DNA of 64,000 nt. It comes from AWTP1-13 sp963827545 (GTDB taxonomy: Bacteria; Pseudomonadota; Alphaproteobacteria; Rhizobiales; Hyphomicrobiaceae). The notes under the pieces are model-generated. The model saw nothing but the letters and a program-made list of their open reading frames with translations, was not told the DNA's origin and did no database searches. The DNA lies in the NCBI GenBank assembly GCA_963827545.1, contig CAWHBI010000014.1, forward strand, positions 18,706-82,705. Reading direction: 5' to 3'. Shown in pieces: positions 10,168-18,510 of this stretch (positions within the stretch are counted from its first letter, which is position 1; each line of letters opens with the position of its first letter). The translations under genes were made by a program, and so were the position numbers.

Positions 10168-11559
10168 ATGCACATCGGGGTCAGGGCCGCGCCTCTCTCT
10201 GCGGCAATCATTATCGTGCTGCTCGCGTTCCTTGCTGCGGCGCCCTTCGGCGGCGCGCTCGGTCAGCACGCGTCGGAGAGTCCCGTGCTGCTGGTCGACA
10301 TCAAGGGCGCTATCGGCTTCGTTGCCGCGGGACAACTGACGAAGGCCCTGGACCGCGCCGCCGCCCAGCGCGCGCGCGTCTTGATCGTGCGCATCGATAC
10401 GCCGGGTGGCCTCCTGTCCTCCACGCGCGAAATGATCCAGGCGATTCTGGCATCACGCATTCCCGTGGTGATGTACGTGGCGCCGAGCGGCAGCCGGGCG
10501 GCCAGCGCCGGCACCTATCTCACGTACGCCTCGCACGTGGCCGCCATGGCGCCCGGCACCCATCTGGGCGCGGCGACGCCGATCTCGCTCGCGCCGGGCG
10601 GCCTTCCCGGCTCGCCGCCACCGCCCAAGCCGTCGCCGGGCTCCGACAAGCAGCCCCAGACGGACTCGCTGACGGCCATGGAGCGCAAGGTCATCAACGA
10701 TGCGGTAGCCTACCTGCGGTCTCTCGCCGAGCTGAGGGGCAGGAATGCGGACTGGGCCGAGAAGGCGGTGCGCGATGCAGCCACGCTTACTGCAACCCAG
10801 GCGCTGCAGGAGCACGTGATCGACGTGATCGCCAATGACGTCGAGCAGCTCCTTGCTCAGATCGACGGCCGATCGGTGAAGACGGCGGCCGGCGAGATGC
10901 GGCTGGAGACCAAGGGGGGCAGCATCGTCGAGCTGAAGCCCGACTGGAAGGCGCAGGTGATGTCGGTGATCGCCGATCCCAATATCGCGCTCATCCTCCT
11001 GATGATCGGCATCTATGGCATCCTGTTCGAGTTCTGGACCCCGGGCGTGGTGGCGCCGGGCGTGGTGGGCGGCATCAGCCTGCTGGTAGCACTCACGGCG
11101 CTCTCCGTGCTGCCGGTCAACTATGCGGGCCTGGCGCTGTTGCTGTTCGGCATCGGCCTGATGGTGGCCGAGGCGTTCACACCCAGCTTCGGGGTCTTGG
11201 GCCTGGGCGGCATTGTCGCCTTCGCGCTCGGCGCCCTGTTCCTGTTCGATCCCGAGCAGTCGGACATTCCCATCAGGGTCTCCTGGCAGGTGGTGGCCGG
11301 CCTGACGGCGGTCAGCGCCGTCTTCTTCGCCGGCATTCTCGGGTTTGCCGCGCGGGCGCGCAGCCGCCCCGTGCGTACGGGCGCCGAGCAGATGATCGGC
11401 AGCACCGGCGAGGTGGTGAGCTGGGCGGGAGACGAGGGCCGCATCCAGGTTCACGGCGAGATATGGGTGGCGCGGGCCGGACAGGGGCTCGCCCAGGGTC
11501 AGAAGGTGCGCGTCGTGAGCCGCACCGGCCTCACGCTCGTCGTCGAACCGAGCACCTGA
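10168..11559 (+). CDS. nfeD: NfeD-type membrane serine protease (long form, ClpP-class)
   Basis: The 463-residue protein starts with a signal anchor (about 10-30), followed by a ClpP/crotonase-like protease domain. RIDTPGGLL and the segment SGSRAASAGTYL (around residue 114) supply the likely nucleophilic serine. Four or five membrane helices follow (about 270-390), then a C-terminal OB-fold NfeD domain (MIGSTGEVVSW to the end). Long NfeD proteins work with stomatin-like partners in membrane protein quality control. The next gene, 13 bp downstream, encodes such a partner. Confidence 0.9.
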   Translation: MHIGVRAAPLSAAIIIVLLAFLAAAPFGGALGQHASESPVLLVDIKGAIGFVAAGQLTKALDRAAAQRARVLIVRIDTPGGLLSSTREMIQAILASRIPVVMYVAPSGSRAASAGTYLTYASHVAAMAPGTHLGAATPISLAPGGLPGSPPPPKPSPGSDKQPQTDSLTAMERKVINDAVAYLRSLAELRGRNADWAEKAVRDAATLTATQALQEHVIDVIANDVEQLLAQIDGRSVKTAAGEMRLETKGGSIVELKPDWKAQVMSVIADPNIALILLMIGIYGILFEFWTPGVVAPGVVGGISLLVALTALSVLPVNYAGLALLLFGIGLMVAEAFTPSFGVLGLGGIVAFALGALFLFDPEQSDIPIRVSWQVVAGLTAVSAVFFAGILGFAARARSRPVRTGAEQMIGSTGEVVSWAGDEGRIQVHGEIWVARAGQGLAQGQKVRVVSRTGLTLVVEPST

Positions 11560-11572
11560 TCGAGGAGGAAAC

Positions 11573-12349
11573 ATGCCAGGCATAGAATCGCTGGTCACGC
11601 TGTTCTCGAGCGCACTGCCGCTGCTCGTCGTCATAGTGATCGTCGCCTACTCTCTGCGCGTCCTGCGCGAGTACGAGCGCGGCGTGGTGTTCCTGCTCGG
11701 CCGCTTCTGGAAGGTCAAAGGCCCCGGCCTCGTTGTCGTCGTGCCGTTCGTCCAGCAGATGGTGCGCATGGACCTGCGCACGCGCGTGCTCGATGTGCCG
11801 CCGCAGGACGTCATCTCCAAGGACAACGTCTCCGTCAAGGTCAACGCCGTCGTGTACTTCCGCGTCATGGACCCGGAACGGGCGGTGATCCAGGTCGAGC
11901 AGTTCGAGATGGCGACCAGCCAATTCGCGCAAACCACGCTTCGTTCAGTCCTCGGGCAGCACGACCTCGATCAGATGCTGGCCGAGCGCGACAAGCTCAA
12001 CACCGAGGTGCAGCGTATTCTGGACGAGAGAACCGATGCCTGGGGCATCAAGGTCAGCAACGTCGAGCTCAAGCACATCGATCTCAACGAAACCATGATC
12101 CGCGCCATCGCCAAGCAGGCCGAGGCCGAGCGCCTTCGCCGCGCCAAGGTGATCGACGCCGAGGGCGAGCTGCAGGCCGCGGAGCGCCTGCTGCAGGCCG
12201 GCGAGATCCTGGCCAAGCAGCCCGCGGCCATGCAGCTGCGCTACCTCGGCACGCTCCTCAACATCGCCGGCGAGAAAAGCTCCACCATCGTTTTTCCGCT
12301 GCCGATGGACCTGGCAAGCTCGCTCGGGCTCGGACAGAAGAAGAGCTGA
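11573..12349 (+). CDS. Slipin/stomatin-like SPFH protein
   Basis: The 258-residue protein has one N-terminal membrane segment (about 7-27) and an SPFH domain starting at LREYERGVVFLLGRF. It includes the conserved PFVQQMVRMDLRT and DNVSVKVNAVVYFRV stretches and a C-terminal alpha-helical region (EAERLRRAKVIDAEGELQAA) that drives oligomer formation. A strong GAGGAGGAA site precedes the ATG. The pairing with nfeD is the classical slipin-NfeD operon. It is expected to form large membrane rings and to guide the protease. Confidence 0.92.
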   Translation: MPGIESLVTLFSSALPLLVVIVIVAYSLRVLREYERGVVFLLGRFWKVKGPGLVVVVPFVQQMVRMDLRTRVLDVPPQDVISKDNVSVKVNAVVYFRVMDPERAVIQVEQFEMATSQFAQTTLRSVLGQHDLDQMLAERDKLNTEVQRILDERTDAWGIKVSNVELKHIDLNETMIRAIAKQAEAERLRRAKVIDAEGELQAAERLLQAGEILAKQPAAMQLRYLGTLLNIAGEKSSTIVFPLPMDLASSLGLGQKKS

Positions 12350-12423
12350 GCGGGGCGGCTGTTCGCCGGGGCGGCTTTCGCGCACGGTCCGGGCAGCGGC
12401 GTCCTCCCGGCCGCCGGACCCTG

Positions 12424-12571
12424 GAGCAAGATCGTTTCTGATCGAAGCGTTTCGCTTCGATCACGGAACGTGAATCTTGCTCTCAAATCTATGAATAGAG
12501 CAGGATTCACGCTTCGGCCGCCACGTTGCAGTTGAGGCAAGGTGATTCAATCCGAAGCGATCCTGCTCTAG
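12424..12571. repeat. 148-bp dispersed palindromic repeat, copy 2
   Basis: It matches copy 1 (9316-9464) over its whole length with one single-base deletion and a few substitutions. It carries the same GATCGAAGCG-TTT-CGCTTCGATC hairpin and the same flanking inverted ends. It fills most of the 326-bp gap between the slipin gene and the acyl-CoA ligase gene. I see nothing else in that gap apart from a weak upstream region of the ligase. Confidence 0.85.
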
Positions 12572-12675
12572 CTGCCGCGGGCTTGTGGACGCACCTGCGC
12601 CCCTTATAGTGGCTGGATCAAGGGGTGCCCCAGGGGCCGCACAGCGGGTCGGCGATCGGGTGCGAGGGACGAGGC

Positions 12676-14238
12676 ATGACGGATCTCATTCATACCGGTC
12701 CAACGACGGCAACGCAGGCGCTGCGAGCGCTGGCGCGCTATCCCGACCGCATCGCCTTCGCTTTCGACGGCGGCAAACTGACCTACGGCGGAGCGCTCGA
12801 TCTCATCGGCCGCATGCAGGCGGTCATGATCGCAAGCGGCCTGAAACGTGGGGAGCGGGCCGCTGTGCTGACCGCCAATCGCGCCAAATCCTGGTGCGCC
12901 AGCGTCGCCGCGTTTGCCACCGCGCTCAGCATCACCTGGCTGCACCCGCTCGCCTCGCTGGCGGACCAGATCGAGCAGATCGAGGACGGAGAGTGCACCG
13001 TGCTCCTCGTCGACGCGGCCAACTTCCTGCAGCGTGGCGGAGAGCTGGCATCGCAGGCAGAGGGTCTCTCAACGATCTATACGCTGGGCCCCGCCGAATA
13101 CGGCGTCGATCTGCTCGCCGCGGCGGCCAGCGCCGGCACGGCGCGCCCGCGCGATCTCGCCACCTGCACCGACATCGCCATCCTCAACTACACGGGCGGC
13201 ACGACCGGCAAGTCGAAAGGCGGCCTGCGCACGCACGCGCAGATGGCATCCTACACCGCCACCATCCTCGCCGATTTCGAGATCCCGATGGCCCCGCGCT
13301 ATCTCGTGATCGCCCCCATGAGCCATGTGGCCGGCACCAAGGTCCTGCCGACCCTGATACTCGGCGGCACAGTGCACCTCCTCAAGGGCTTCGACCCGGA
13401 GGCCGTGCTGGCGACCATTGCTCGCGAGCGCATAAACTTCACGCTGCTGGTGCCGACCATGATCTACATGCTTCTCGACCATCCAGGGCTCGGCCGCACC
13501 GACCTCTCCTCCCTCGACCTGCTGCTCTACGGCGCATCCCCCATGTCGCCCACCCGTCTCCTCGAGGGCCTGGATCGGATCGGCCCGGTGTTCTCCCAGC
13601 TCTACGGCCAGACCGAGTGCTATCCGATCTCGGTGCTGCGCAAGGGCGACCACGACCGTGCGCGGCCGGAGCTGTTCGCCTCCTGCGGAGCGCCTGTCAC
13701 GAGCTGCGACGTCAAGGTGCTCGACGACCAGGACCAGGAGGTCGCGACAGGCGAGCCCGGCGAGATCTGCGTTCGCGCCGCCCATGCCGTCACCCAGTAC
13801 TGGAAACGCCCCGAGCAGACGCGGGAGCTGTTCCGCAACGGCTGGCTGCATACCGGCGACATCGCCCGCAGGGACGAGCAGGGATATCTCTACATTCTCG
13901 ACCGCAAGAAGGACATGATCGTCAGCGGTGGGTTCAACATCTATCCGCGCGACATCGAGGATGCCCTCTCGAGCCACCCCGACGTGGCCATGGCCTGCGT
14001 CATCGGCATCCCTGACCCCAAATGGGGAGAAGCGGTGTGCGCCCTGATCGTGCCCAGGCCCGGCGCGCGGCCGGCCGTGAGCACTCTCATCGAGCTGGTC
14101 AAGGACCGCAAAGGCTCGGCGCATGCGCCCAAGCGCATCGAGTTCGTCGATCAGCTGCCTCTCACCGCCGTGGGCAAAATCGACAAGAAGGTGGTGAGGG
14201 CCCGCTATTGGAGCGGCCAACAGCGCATGGTCGGCTAG
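12676..14238 (+). CDS. AMP-dependent acyl-CoA synthetase/ligase
   Basis: The 520-residue protein carries the ANL superfamily motifs: the P-loop YTGGTTGKSKG (about 173-183), the aromatic YGQTE motif, GWLHTGDIA and a C-terminal GKIDKK whose first lysine or neighbour is the adenylation catalytic lysine. It activates a carboxylic acid to its acyl-CoA through an acyl-AMP. The acid is unknown; long-, medium-chain or aromatic acids are all possible. The start at 12676 has GAGGC upstream and removes a non-conserved extension. The liv-type binding protein gene lies 194 bp downstream, so a link to uptake of an amide or aromatic substrate is possible. Confidence 0.88.
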   Translation: MTDLIHTGPTTATQALRALARYPDRIAFAFDGGKLTYGGALDLIGRMQAVMIASGLKRGERAAVLTANRAKSWCASVAAFATALSITWLHPLASLADQIEQIEDGECTVLLVDAANFLQRGGELASQAEGLSTIYTLGPAEYGVDLLAAAASAGTARPRDLATCTDIAILNYTGGTTGKSKGGLRTHAQMASYTATILADFEIPMAPRYLVIAPMSHVAGTKVLPTLILGGTVHLLKGFDPEAVLATIARERINFTLLVPTMIYMLLDHPGLGRTDLSSLDLLLYGASPMSPTRLLEGLDRIGPVFSQLYGQTECYPISVLRKGDHDRARPELFASCGAPVTSCDVKVLDDQDQEVATGEPGEICVRAAHAVTQYWKRPEQTRELFRNGWLHTGDIARRDEQGYLYILDRKKDMIVSGGFNIYPRDIEDALSSHPDVAMACVIGIPDPKWGEAVCALIVPRPGARPAVSTLIELVKDRKGSAHAPKRIEFVDQLPLTAVGKIDKKVVRARYWSGQQRMVG

Positions 14239-14291
14239 AGGACAGGCGTCTGTTGCAGCCCAAAATCGTGCTGCAGTGCACGGATTTTGAC

Positions 14292-14311
14292 CTGCAAGTG
14301 CCCGTTTGCAG
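14292..14311. promoter_or_regulatory. Inverted repeat upstream of the binding-protein gene
   Basis: CTGCAA and TTGCAG, 8 bp apart, form a 6-bp-arm inverted repeat about 120 bp before the binding-protein ATG in a 194-bp non-coding gap. It could be an operator. There is no further support. Confidence 0.25.
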
Positions 14312-14432
14312 ACCACCTGTCCAAATCAACGTGACTTCGCCAAACTTTCGTTCAATCATCGGGCCCGAGCACACGCGCCCGCGTGATGCGAGCATCGAGC
14401 TTTGTGAGTCCTACGCGAGAAGGGAGGCTTGG

Positions 14433-15593
14433 ATGAGAAGGTCATTTTGGCTTGGGCTGGTCGTGGCGGCGGCGTTCGTCGTGCCAGGGGCGAACACGGC
14501 CTCTGCCCAGATCAAGCTCGGCGTGGCGGGCCCGATCACGGGCGGCAGCGCCGCTTTCGGGGCCCAGTTGAAGAACGGCGTCGAGCAGGCAGTGGCCGAC
14601 ATCAACAAGGCCGGCGGCATCCTGGGACAGCAGATCACGCTTTCCGTCGGCGATGACCGCGCCGACCCGAAGGAAGGCGTGTCGGTTGCCAACAAGTTCG
14701 TCGGCGACGGCGTCAAGCTCGTGGTCGGGCACTTCAACTCGGGCGTCACCATACCCGCTTCGCTGGTCTATGCGGAGAACGGCTTGATGGCGATCACGCC
14801 GTCGGCCACCAACCCGTGCGTCACCGACCGCAAGGCCGGTCCCTGCGGCGACGACAAGCGCACGCACGCCAATCTGCTGATGTTCCGCACCTGCGGCCGC
14901 GACGACCAGCAAGGCGCCGTGGCCGGCGCCTACATCGCCAAGAACTTCGCCGGCAAGAAGGTCGCCATCATCCACGACAAGACGACGTATGGCCTGGGCC
15001 TTGCCAACGAGACGCGCAAAGCCATGACCGCCAAGGGCATGAAGGACGTCATGTTCGAAGGCGTCAACAAGGAGGACAAGGACTTCTCCGCGCTCGTGTC
15101 CAAGACCAAGGCCACCGGCGCCGACCTCATCTACTGGGGCGGGCTGCACGACACTGGCGGCCTGATCCTGCGGCAGATGCGCGACCAGGGCGTCAAGGCG
15201 CCGCTGATGGGCGGCGACGGCATCACGTCCGACGAGTTCGCGGTGATCGCCGGGCCCGGTGCCGAGGGCACGCTGATGACCTACGGACCCGATCCGCGCA
15301 AGCGCGCCGAGGCCAAGGCCGTGGTGGAGCGGTTCCGCGCCAAGAATTTCGAGCCGGAGGCCTACACGCTCTACTCCTATGCCGCCGTCGAGGTGATCAA
15401 GCAGGCGGCGGAGGCGGAGAAGTCGCTCGATGCCAAGAAGGTCGCGAGCCGCATCTACTCCGGCATGAAGTTCAAGACCGTGATCGGCGAGCTCTCCTAC
15501 GACAAGAAGGGCGACGTGACCCGCCTCGACTACGTCATGTACATCTGGAAGAAGGACCCGAGCGGCAAGATCACCTACGTGGAGCTGCCGTAA
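14433..15593 (+). CDS. Branched-chain amino acid-type ABC transporter substrate-binding protein
   Basis: The 386-residue protein begins with a Sec signal peptide (MRRSFWLGLVVAAAFVV..., cleavage expected after TASA). The mature part opens QIKLGVAGPITGGSAAFGAQ, the hallmark of periplasmic Leu/Ile/Val-binding (Peripla_BP_6) proteins. Later conserved parts include VVGHFNSGVTIPAS and PSATNP for ligand binding and VAIIHDKTTYG at the hinge. It probably delivers substrate to the livHMGF system encoded 5.5 kb upstream, which lacks its own binding protein here. A Shine-Dalgarno AGGGAGG precedes the ATG. A strong terminator follows. Confidence 0.92.
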   Translation: MRRSFWLGLVVAAAFVVPGANTASAQIKLGVAGPITGGSAAFGAQLKNGVEQAVADINKAGGILGQQITLSVGDDRADPKEGVSVANKFVGDGVKLVVGHFNSGVTIPASLVYAENGLMAITPSATNPCVTDRKAGPCGDDKRTHANLLMFRTCGRDDQQGAVAGAYIAKNFAGKKVAIIHDKTTYGLGLANETRKAMTAKGMKDVMFEGVNKEDKDFSALVSKTKATGADLIYWGGLHDTGGLILRQMRDQGVKAPLMGGDGITSDEFAVIAGPGAEGTLMTYGPDPRKRAEAKAVVERFRAKNFEPEAYTLYSYAAVEVIKQAAEAEKSLDAKKVASRIYSGMKFKTVIGELSYDKKGDVTRLDYVMYIWKKDPSGKITYVELP

Positions 15594-15644
15594 CGGAGCG
15601 CCGGGGCCGGCCTTGGCGCCAGCCCGCACAGGATACGCAGGCAG

Positions 15645-15669
15645 GAGGCAGCCTTCGGGCTGCCTCTTT
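15645..15669 (+). terminator. Rho-independent terminator after the binding-protein gene
   Basis: A perfect 9-bp stem GAGGCAGCC / GGCTGCCTC with the stable tetraloop TTCG is followed by TTTGTGT. It lies 52 bp after the stop codon of the binding-protein gene. It also faces the 3' end of the antitoxin gene on the other strand. Confidence 0.85.
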
Positions 15670-15768
15670 GTGTCTGGCGCTCCGATGCGCTTGTCGGGCG
15701 AAGGGAGTTGCGCTCCATGGTGAAGTCGCCGCCGTCGCGCCCGGCGGGGCGCGACCCGCTGCGAGTTA

Positions 15769-16263
15769 TCAGGGGGCCGCCACCCACCAAGGCCCAGCAC
15801 CAGTCCGCCGGCTTCGATCCCTGCGGGATGGCCGCATAAGGTCTTCGGCTTCAAGGTGCAATTCCTGGGCGAGATCATCGTCATCAACGACATGGGCAAG
15901 GAACAGGAAACGGAGTGCCCGATCGGCCGGACCATCCTCGGTCTTGCCCTTCTCGTAGTTTGCAACGGTCTGCTCACTGACCCATAGCTCCTTCGCCAGG
16001 TCAGCCTGGGTCATTTCCATGCGCTTGCGCAGGAAGCGCATCTCCACGCCAGTGAGCCGGTCGGGCTTGCTTACCAGCCTGAAGGCAATAGCCAGGAACA
16101 GGTCAGGGAGACTGTCTATGGTGGCCAGTTCACCATACTCGGCGTCCTGCTCGATCTTCACGCCGTTGAGCAGGAACACGTTCGGCAGCCCGCTGCCCCT
16201 GAAGTGGTAGGGCTTGGGATTGCGCTTGCGGCCCTTGATGGCAAACTCGTAACGTGTGGTCAT
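15769..16263 (-). CDS. MqsA-like XRE-family antitoxin
   Basis: The protein starts at the ATG with complement 16261-16263 (MTTRYEFAIKG). Its N-terminal half resembles MqsA/YgiT proteins (SGLPNVFLLNGVK, then LTGVEMRFLRKRM) but lacks the CxxC zinc pairs. An HTH_XRE domain follows (MTQADLAKELWVSEQTVANY), then a charged C-terminal tail. The ATG overlaps the stop of the DUF4258 gene by 4 bp (ATGA). Antitoxins of this type bind both toxin and operator. The order toxin-antitoxin matches mqsRA. Confidence 0.8.
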   Translation of the reverse strand: MTTRYEFAIKGRKRNPKPYHFRGSGLPNVFLLNGVKIEQDAEYGELATIDSLPDLFLAIAFRLVSKPDRLTGVEMRFLRKRMEMTQADLAKELWVSEQTVANYEKGKTEDGPADRALRFLFLAHVVDDDDLAQELHLEAEDLMRPSRRDRSRRTGAGPWWVAAP

Positions 16264-16589
16264 GGGTCGATCCATTTAACGGTGACGAAGATCAGTCTCT
16301 CCTCTCGGACCACCACCGTCACAACACCAGCTTCGCGCGAGGTCCATGGCAAGCTGCCGATCACGCGGCATTTCCATTCTCCGGTCCGTTTGCCAGCAAT
16401 GATCGGCCCATCGATATCGCCAAGGGCCATGATTTTCAGCACATCCTCGGCGTCGAAGTCACGCTCCACCATCCGTTCGTCGAAGGCGTGCTCCGAAAAG
16501 CTGTAGGCACCGCTCGCGGCGAGCCTTCGGATGATTGCGATCAGGGCTCCGGGTGTGGTGGCTTCGCCGTGATCGCGAACGGGACTCAT
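16260..16589 (-). CDS. DUF4258 protein, probable toxin of a type II pair
   Basis: The 109-residue protein contains SFSEHAFDERMVERDFDAEDV and a C-terminal VTVVVREERLIFVTVKW, matching the DUF4258 family. That family has a BECR/RelE-like fold and often occurs beside antitoxins. The stop overlaps the antitoxin ATG. The start lies only about 5 bp from the predicted transcription start, so translation may be leaderless or begin at a later codon. Toxicity is inferred from context, not shown. Confidence 0.75.
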   Translation of the reverse strand: MSPVRDHGEATTPGALIAIIRRLAASGAYSFSEHAFDERMVERDFDAEDVLKIMALGDIDGPIIAGKRTGEWKCRVIGSLPWTSREAGVVTVVVREERLIFVTVKWIDP

Positions 16590-16593
16590 TATC

Positions 16594-16629
16594 GTTAGCT
16601 ATAATTCTTATAGGTGACCGAATTGTCAA
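16594..16629 (-). promoter_or_regulatory. Promoter and operator of the toxin-antitoxin pair
   Basis: On the minus strand TTGACA (16624-16629) stands 17 bp before AATTAT (16601-16606). The -10 element is covered by the inverted repeat CTATAA-GAA-TTATAG (16599-16613). This AT-rich palindrome, in a GC-rich region and exactly over the -10 box, is the expected operator for the XRE antitoxin and would give autorepression. Confidence 0.6.
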
Positions 16630-16857
16630 TTTCAAGGCGACCACGGCCTTGTTTTTCGCAAGAAGTGGTGAAATCTGCACTATTCGGACGTGCGCCTCTG
16701 ACGTTCGCCTAAAGCTCGGGTTCCGCCGCCAGTCGCACGCCAGGTTTTGCGCCTGCTAGCGGGTAGACGCCTGTTGTGGGCTAGACAGTGGACAGACAGT
16801 GGACAAGCCGAAGGGCACGCGCAAAGATCGGCGGACTCACCAATTGGATGCCATGCC

Positions 16858-17154
16858 ATGCTGTCGAACCTCAAAGCCCTCTGGACGCGGCTCGCAGGCG
16901 GCGGAGCAGCTGCTGCCGACACGCCAGCCAGCGCGGTCGTCGAATACAACGGCTATCGCATCAGGCCGGCACCACAGAAGGACAAGGATCAGTACCGGAC
17001 CGCCGGGATCATCGAAAAGGACACGCCCGAGGGCGTGAAGGAGCACCGCTTCGTGCGGGCGGACGTGTTCCCCGGCCGGGACGACGCCGTAGCGTTCACG
17101 ATCTCGAAGGCCAAACAGATCATCGACCAGCAAGGCGACCGCATCTTCGGGTGA
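16858..17154 (+). CDS. HlyU-family protein
   Basis: The 98-residue protein has the HlyU pattern: VVEYNGYRIRPAP, then a beta strand RTAGIIEKD, EHRFVRADVFPGRDDAV and FTISKAKQIIDQQGDRIF. In Vibrio, HlyU is a regulator of haemolysin, but the alphaproteobacterial members are uncharacterised and lack a clear winged helix. The ATG at 16858 is preferred over upstream in-frame codons because the frame before it has no conserved sequence. Only a weak ribosome binding site is visible. Confidence 0.8.
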   Translation: MLSNLKALWTRLAGGGAAAADTPASAVVEYNGYRIRPAPQKDKDQYRTAGIIEKDTPEGVKEHRFVRADVFPGRDDAVAFTISKAKQIIDQQGDRIFG

Positions 17155-17289
17155 AGGCCACGTCCGCCTGACCCCGCGCGCAATGGCGTCGACGCCTATC
17201 CCGCAATCATGCGCACATTGCGGGCGTTGACCTGCAGCGCGGCCCGCGCCAAATCTATCGGGACGGCAAGGCCACCAGCGGGTTCGGGC

Positions 17290-18297
17290 GTGAGCGAGCG
17301 GCGCAATCTGATTACCGACGTTGCGGGCGTTCTGGTCGGCAACGCTCAGGACGCCAGGCTGGCTTCCGGCGTGACGGCGATCATTTTCGAGACCCCGGCG
17401 GCGGCCTCCATCGACGTGCGCGGCGGCGGGCCAGGCACGCGCGAGACGGCTCTCCTGGACCCGGCGCAGACGGTCGAAGGGATCGACGCGATTGCGCTGT
17501 CGGGCGGCTCGGCCTTCGGCCTCGACGCCGCGTCCGGGGTGCAGGCGTGGCTCAAAGAGCAGGGTCGCGGATTTGCGGTGCGTACCGCCCGGGTGCCGAT
17601 CGTGCCGGGCGCCATCCTGTTCGATCTGCTGAACGGCGGCGACAAGGCCTGGGGCCGCTTCCCGCCGTACCGCGAGCTGGGCTACGAGGCCGCCAGCCGG
17701 GCGGGGCCGGATTTTGCGCTGGGCAGCGCCGGGGCCGGCCTCGGGGCCACCACAGTCGATCTCAAGGGCGGCCTGGGATCAGCGTCGGCGGAGTGTCAGG
17801 GCTTCATGGTCGGGGCGCTGGCCGCGGTCAACGCGGCGGGCAGCGCCGTCGTGGGCGGCGGTCCCTGGTTCTGGGCGGCGCCGTTCGAACAGGGGGGCGA
17901 GTACGGCGGCAGCGGCTTTCCCTATCCCCTGCCGCCCGGCGCCCTCGCCCCGTTGACCAAGGCGAGCCCGCGCGCCAGCACCACGCTCGCCGTGGTGGCC
18001 ACCGATGCGATCCTCAGCAAGGCTCAGGCCAAGCGCCTCGCGGTTATGGCGCAAACCGGCCTGGCGCGCGCCATCCATCCCGTGCACACGCCGCTCGATG
18101 GCGACGTGGTGTTCGCGGCAGCGACCGCGCGCAAGCCCCTGCAGGACGCGCTGCAGCTCACGGGGCTCGGCTCCGCTGCGGCCCACTGTCTGTCGCGTGC
18201 GATTGCCCGTGGCGTGTACCACGCGAGAGCGCTGCCGTTCCCCGGTGCGCTGCCGGCGTGGCGCGACCGATTCCTGCGTGAGGATGGCGCCGCATGA
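17290..18297 (+). CDS. P1 family (S58, DmpA-like) peptidase
   Basis: The protein has family S58 features: NLITDVAGVLVGNAQDA at the N-terminus, VRGGGPGTRET, and GGSAFGLDAASGV. The junction LKGGLGSAS (about residue 160 from this start) contains the candidate nucleophile at which DmpA-type proteins cleave themselves into two chains. Members are N-terminal-nucleophile aminopeptidases or beta-peptidyl aminopeptidases. The GTG at 17290 fits the family N-terminus; an in-frame ATG at 17209 adds 27 poorly conserved residues. The stop overlaps the next gene by 4 bp. Confidence 0.85.
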   Translation: MSERRNLITDVAGVLVGNAQDARLASGVTAIIFETPAAASIDVRGGGPGTRETALLDPAQTVEGIDAIALSGGSAFGLDAASGVQAWLKEQGRGFAVRTARVPIVPGAILFDLLNGGDKAWGRFPPYRELGYEAASRAGPDFALGSAGAGLGATTVDLKGGLGSASAECQGFMVGALAAVNAAGSAVVGGGPWFWAAPFEQGGEYGGSGFPYPLPPGALAPLTKASPRASTTLAVVATDAILSKAQAKRLAVMAQTGLARAIHPVHTPLDGDVVFAAATARKPLQDALQLTGLGSAAAHCLSRAIARGVYHARALPFPGALPAWRDRFLREDGAA

Positions 18298-18482
18298 GAC
18301 GCACGCGCCTCGTGATTGCCGCGCTGACGACCGTGCTCCTCGCCATGCTGCTCGGCTGGCAGCTCCGTCGCGAGCAGCAGGTGAAGGCGTGCATCGATAA
18401 CGGTGGGGTATGGCACGGCCCACGCTCGGCCTGCCGGCCGCCCACGCGGCCCCTCCTGCAGCGCGACCTGCAGCGCTCGTGA
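18294..18482 (+). CDS. Small single-span membrane or secreted protein (62 aa)
   Basis: The ATG overlaps the stop of the P1 peptidase gene (ATGA), which supports real translation. The product has a basic start and a hydrophobic segment (RRTRLVIAALTTVLLAMLLG), then a short tail with two cysteines in ACIDNGGVWHGPRSAC, which could form a disulphide if exported. No family is recognised. Confidence 0.65.
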   Translation: MRRTRLVIAALTTVLLAMLLGWQLRREQQVKACIDNGGVWHGPRSACRPPTRPLLQRDLQRS

Positions 18483-18510
18483 GCGTGCACGAGAGAGGCT
18501 CACCAGAGGC

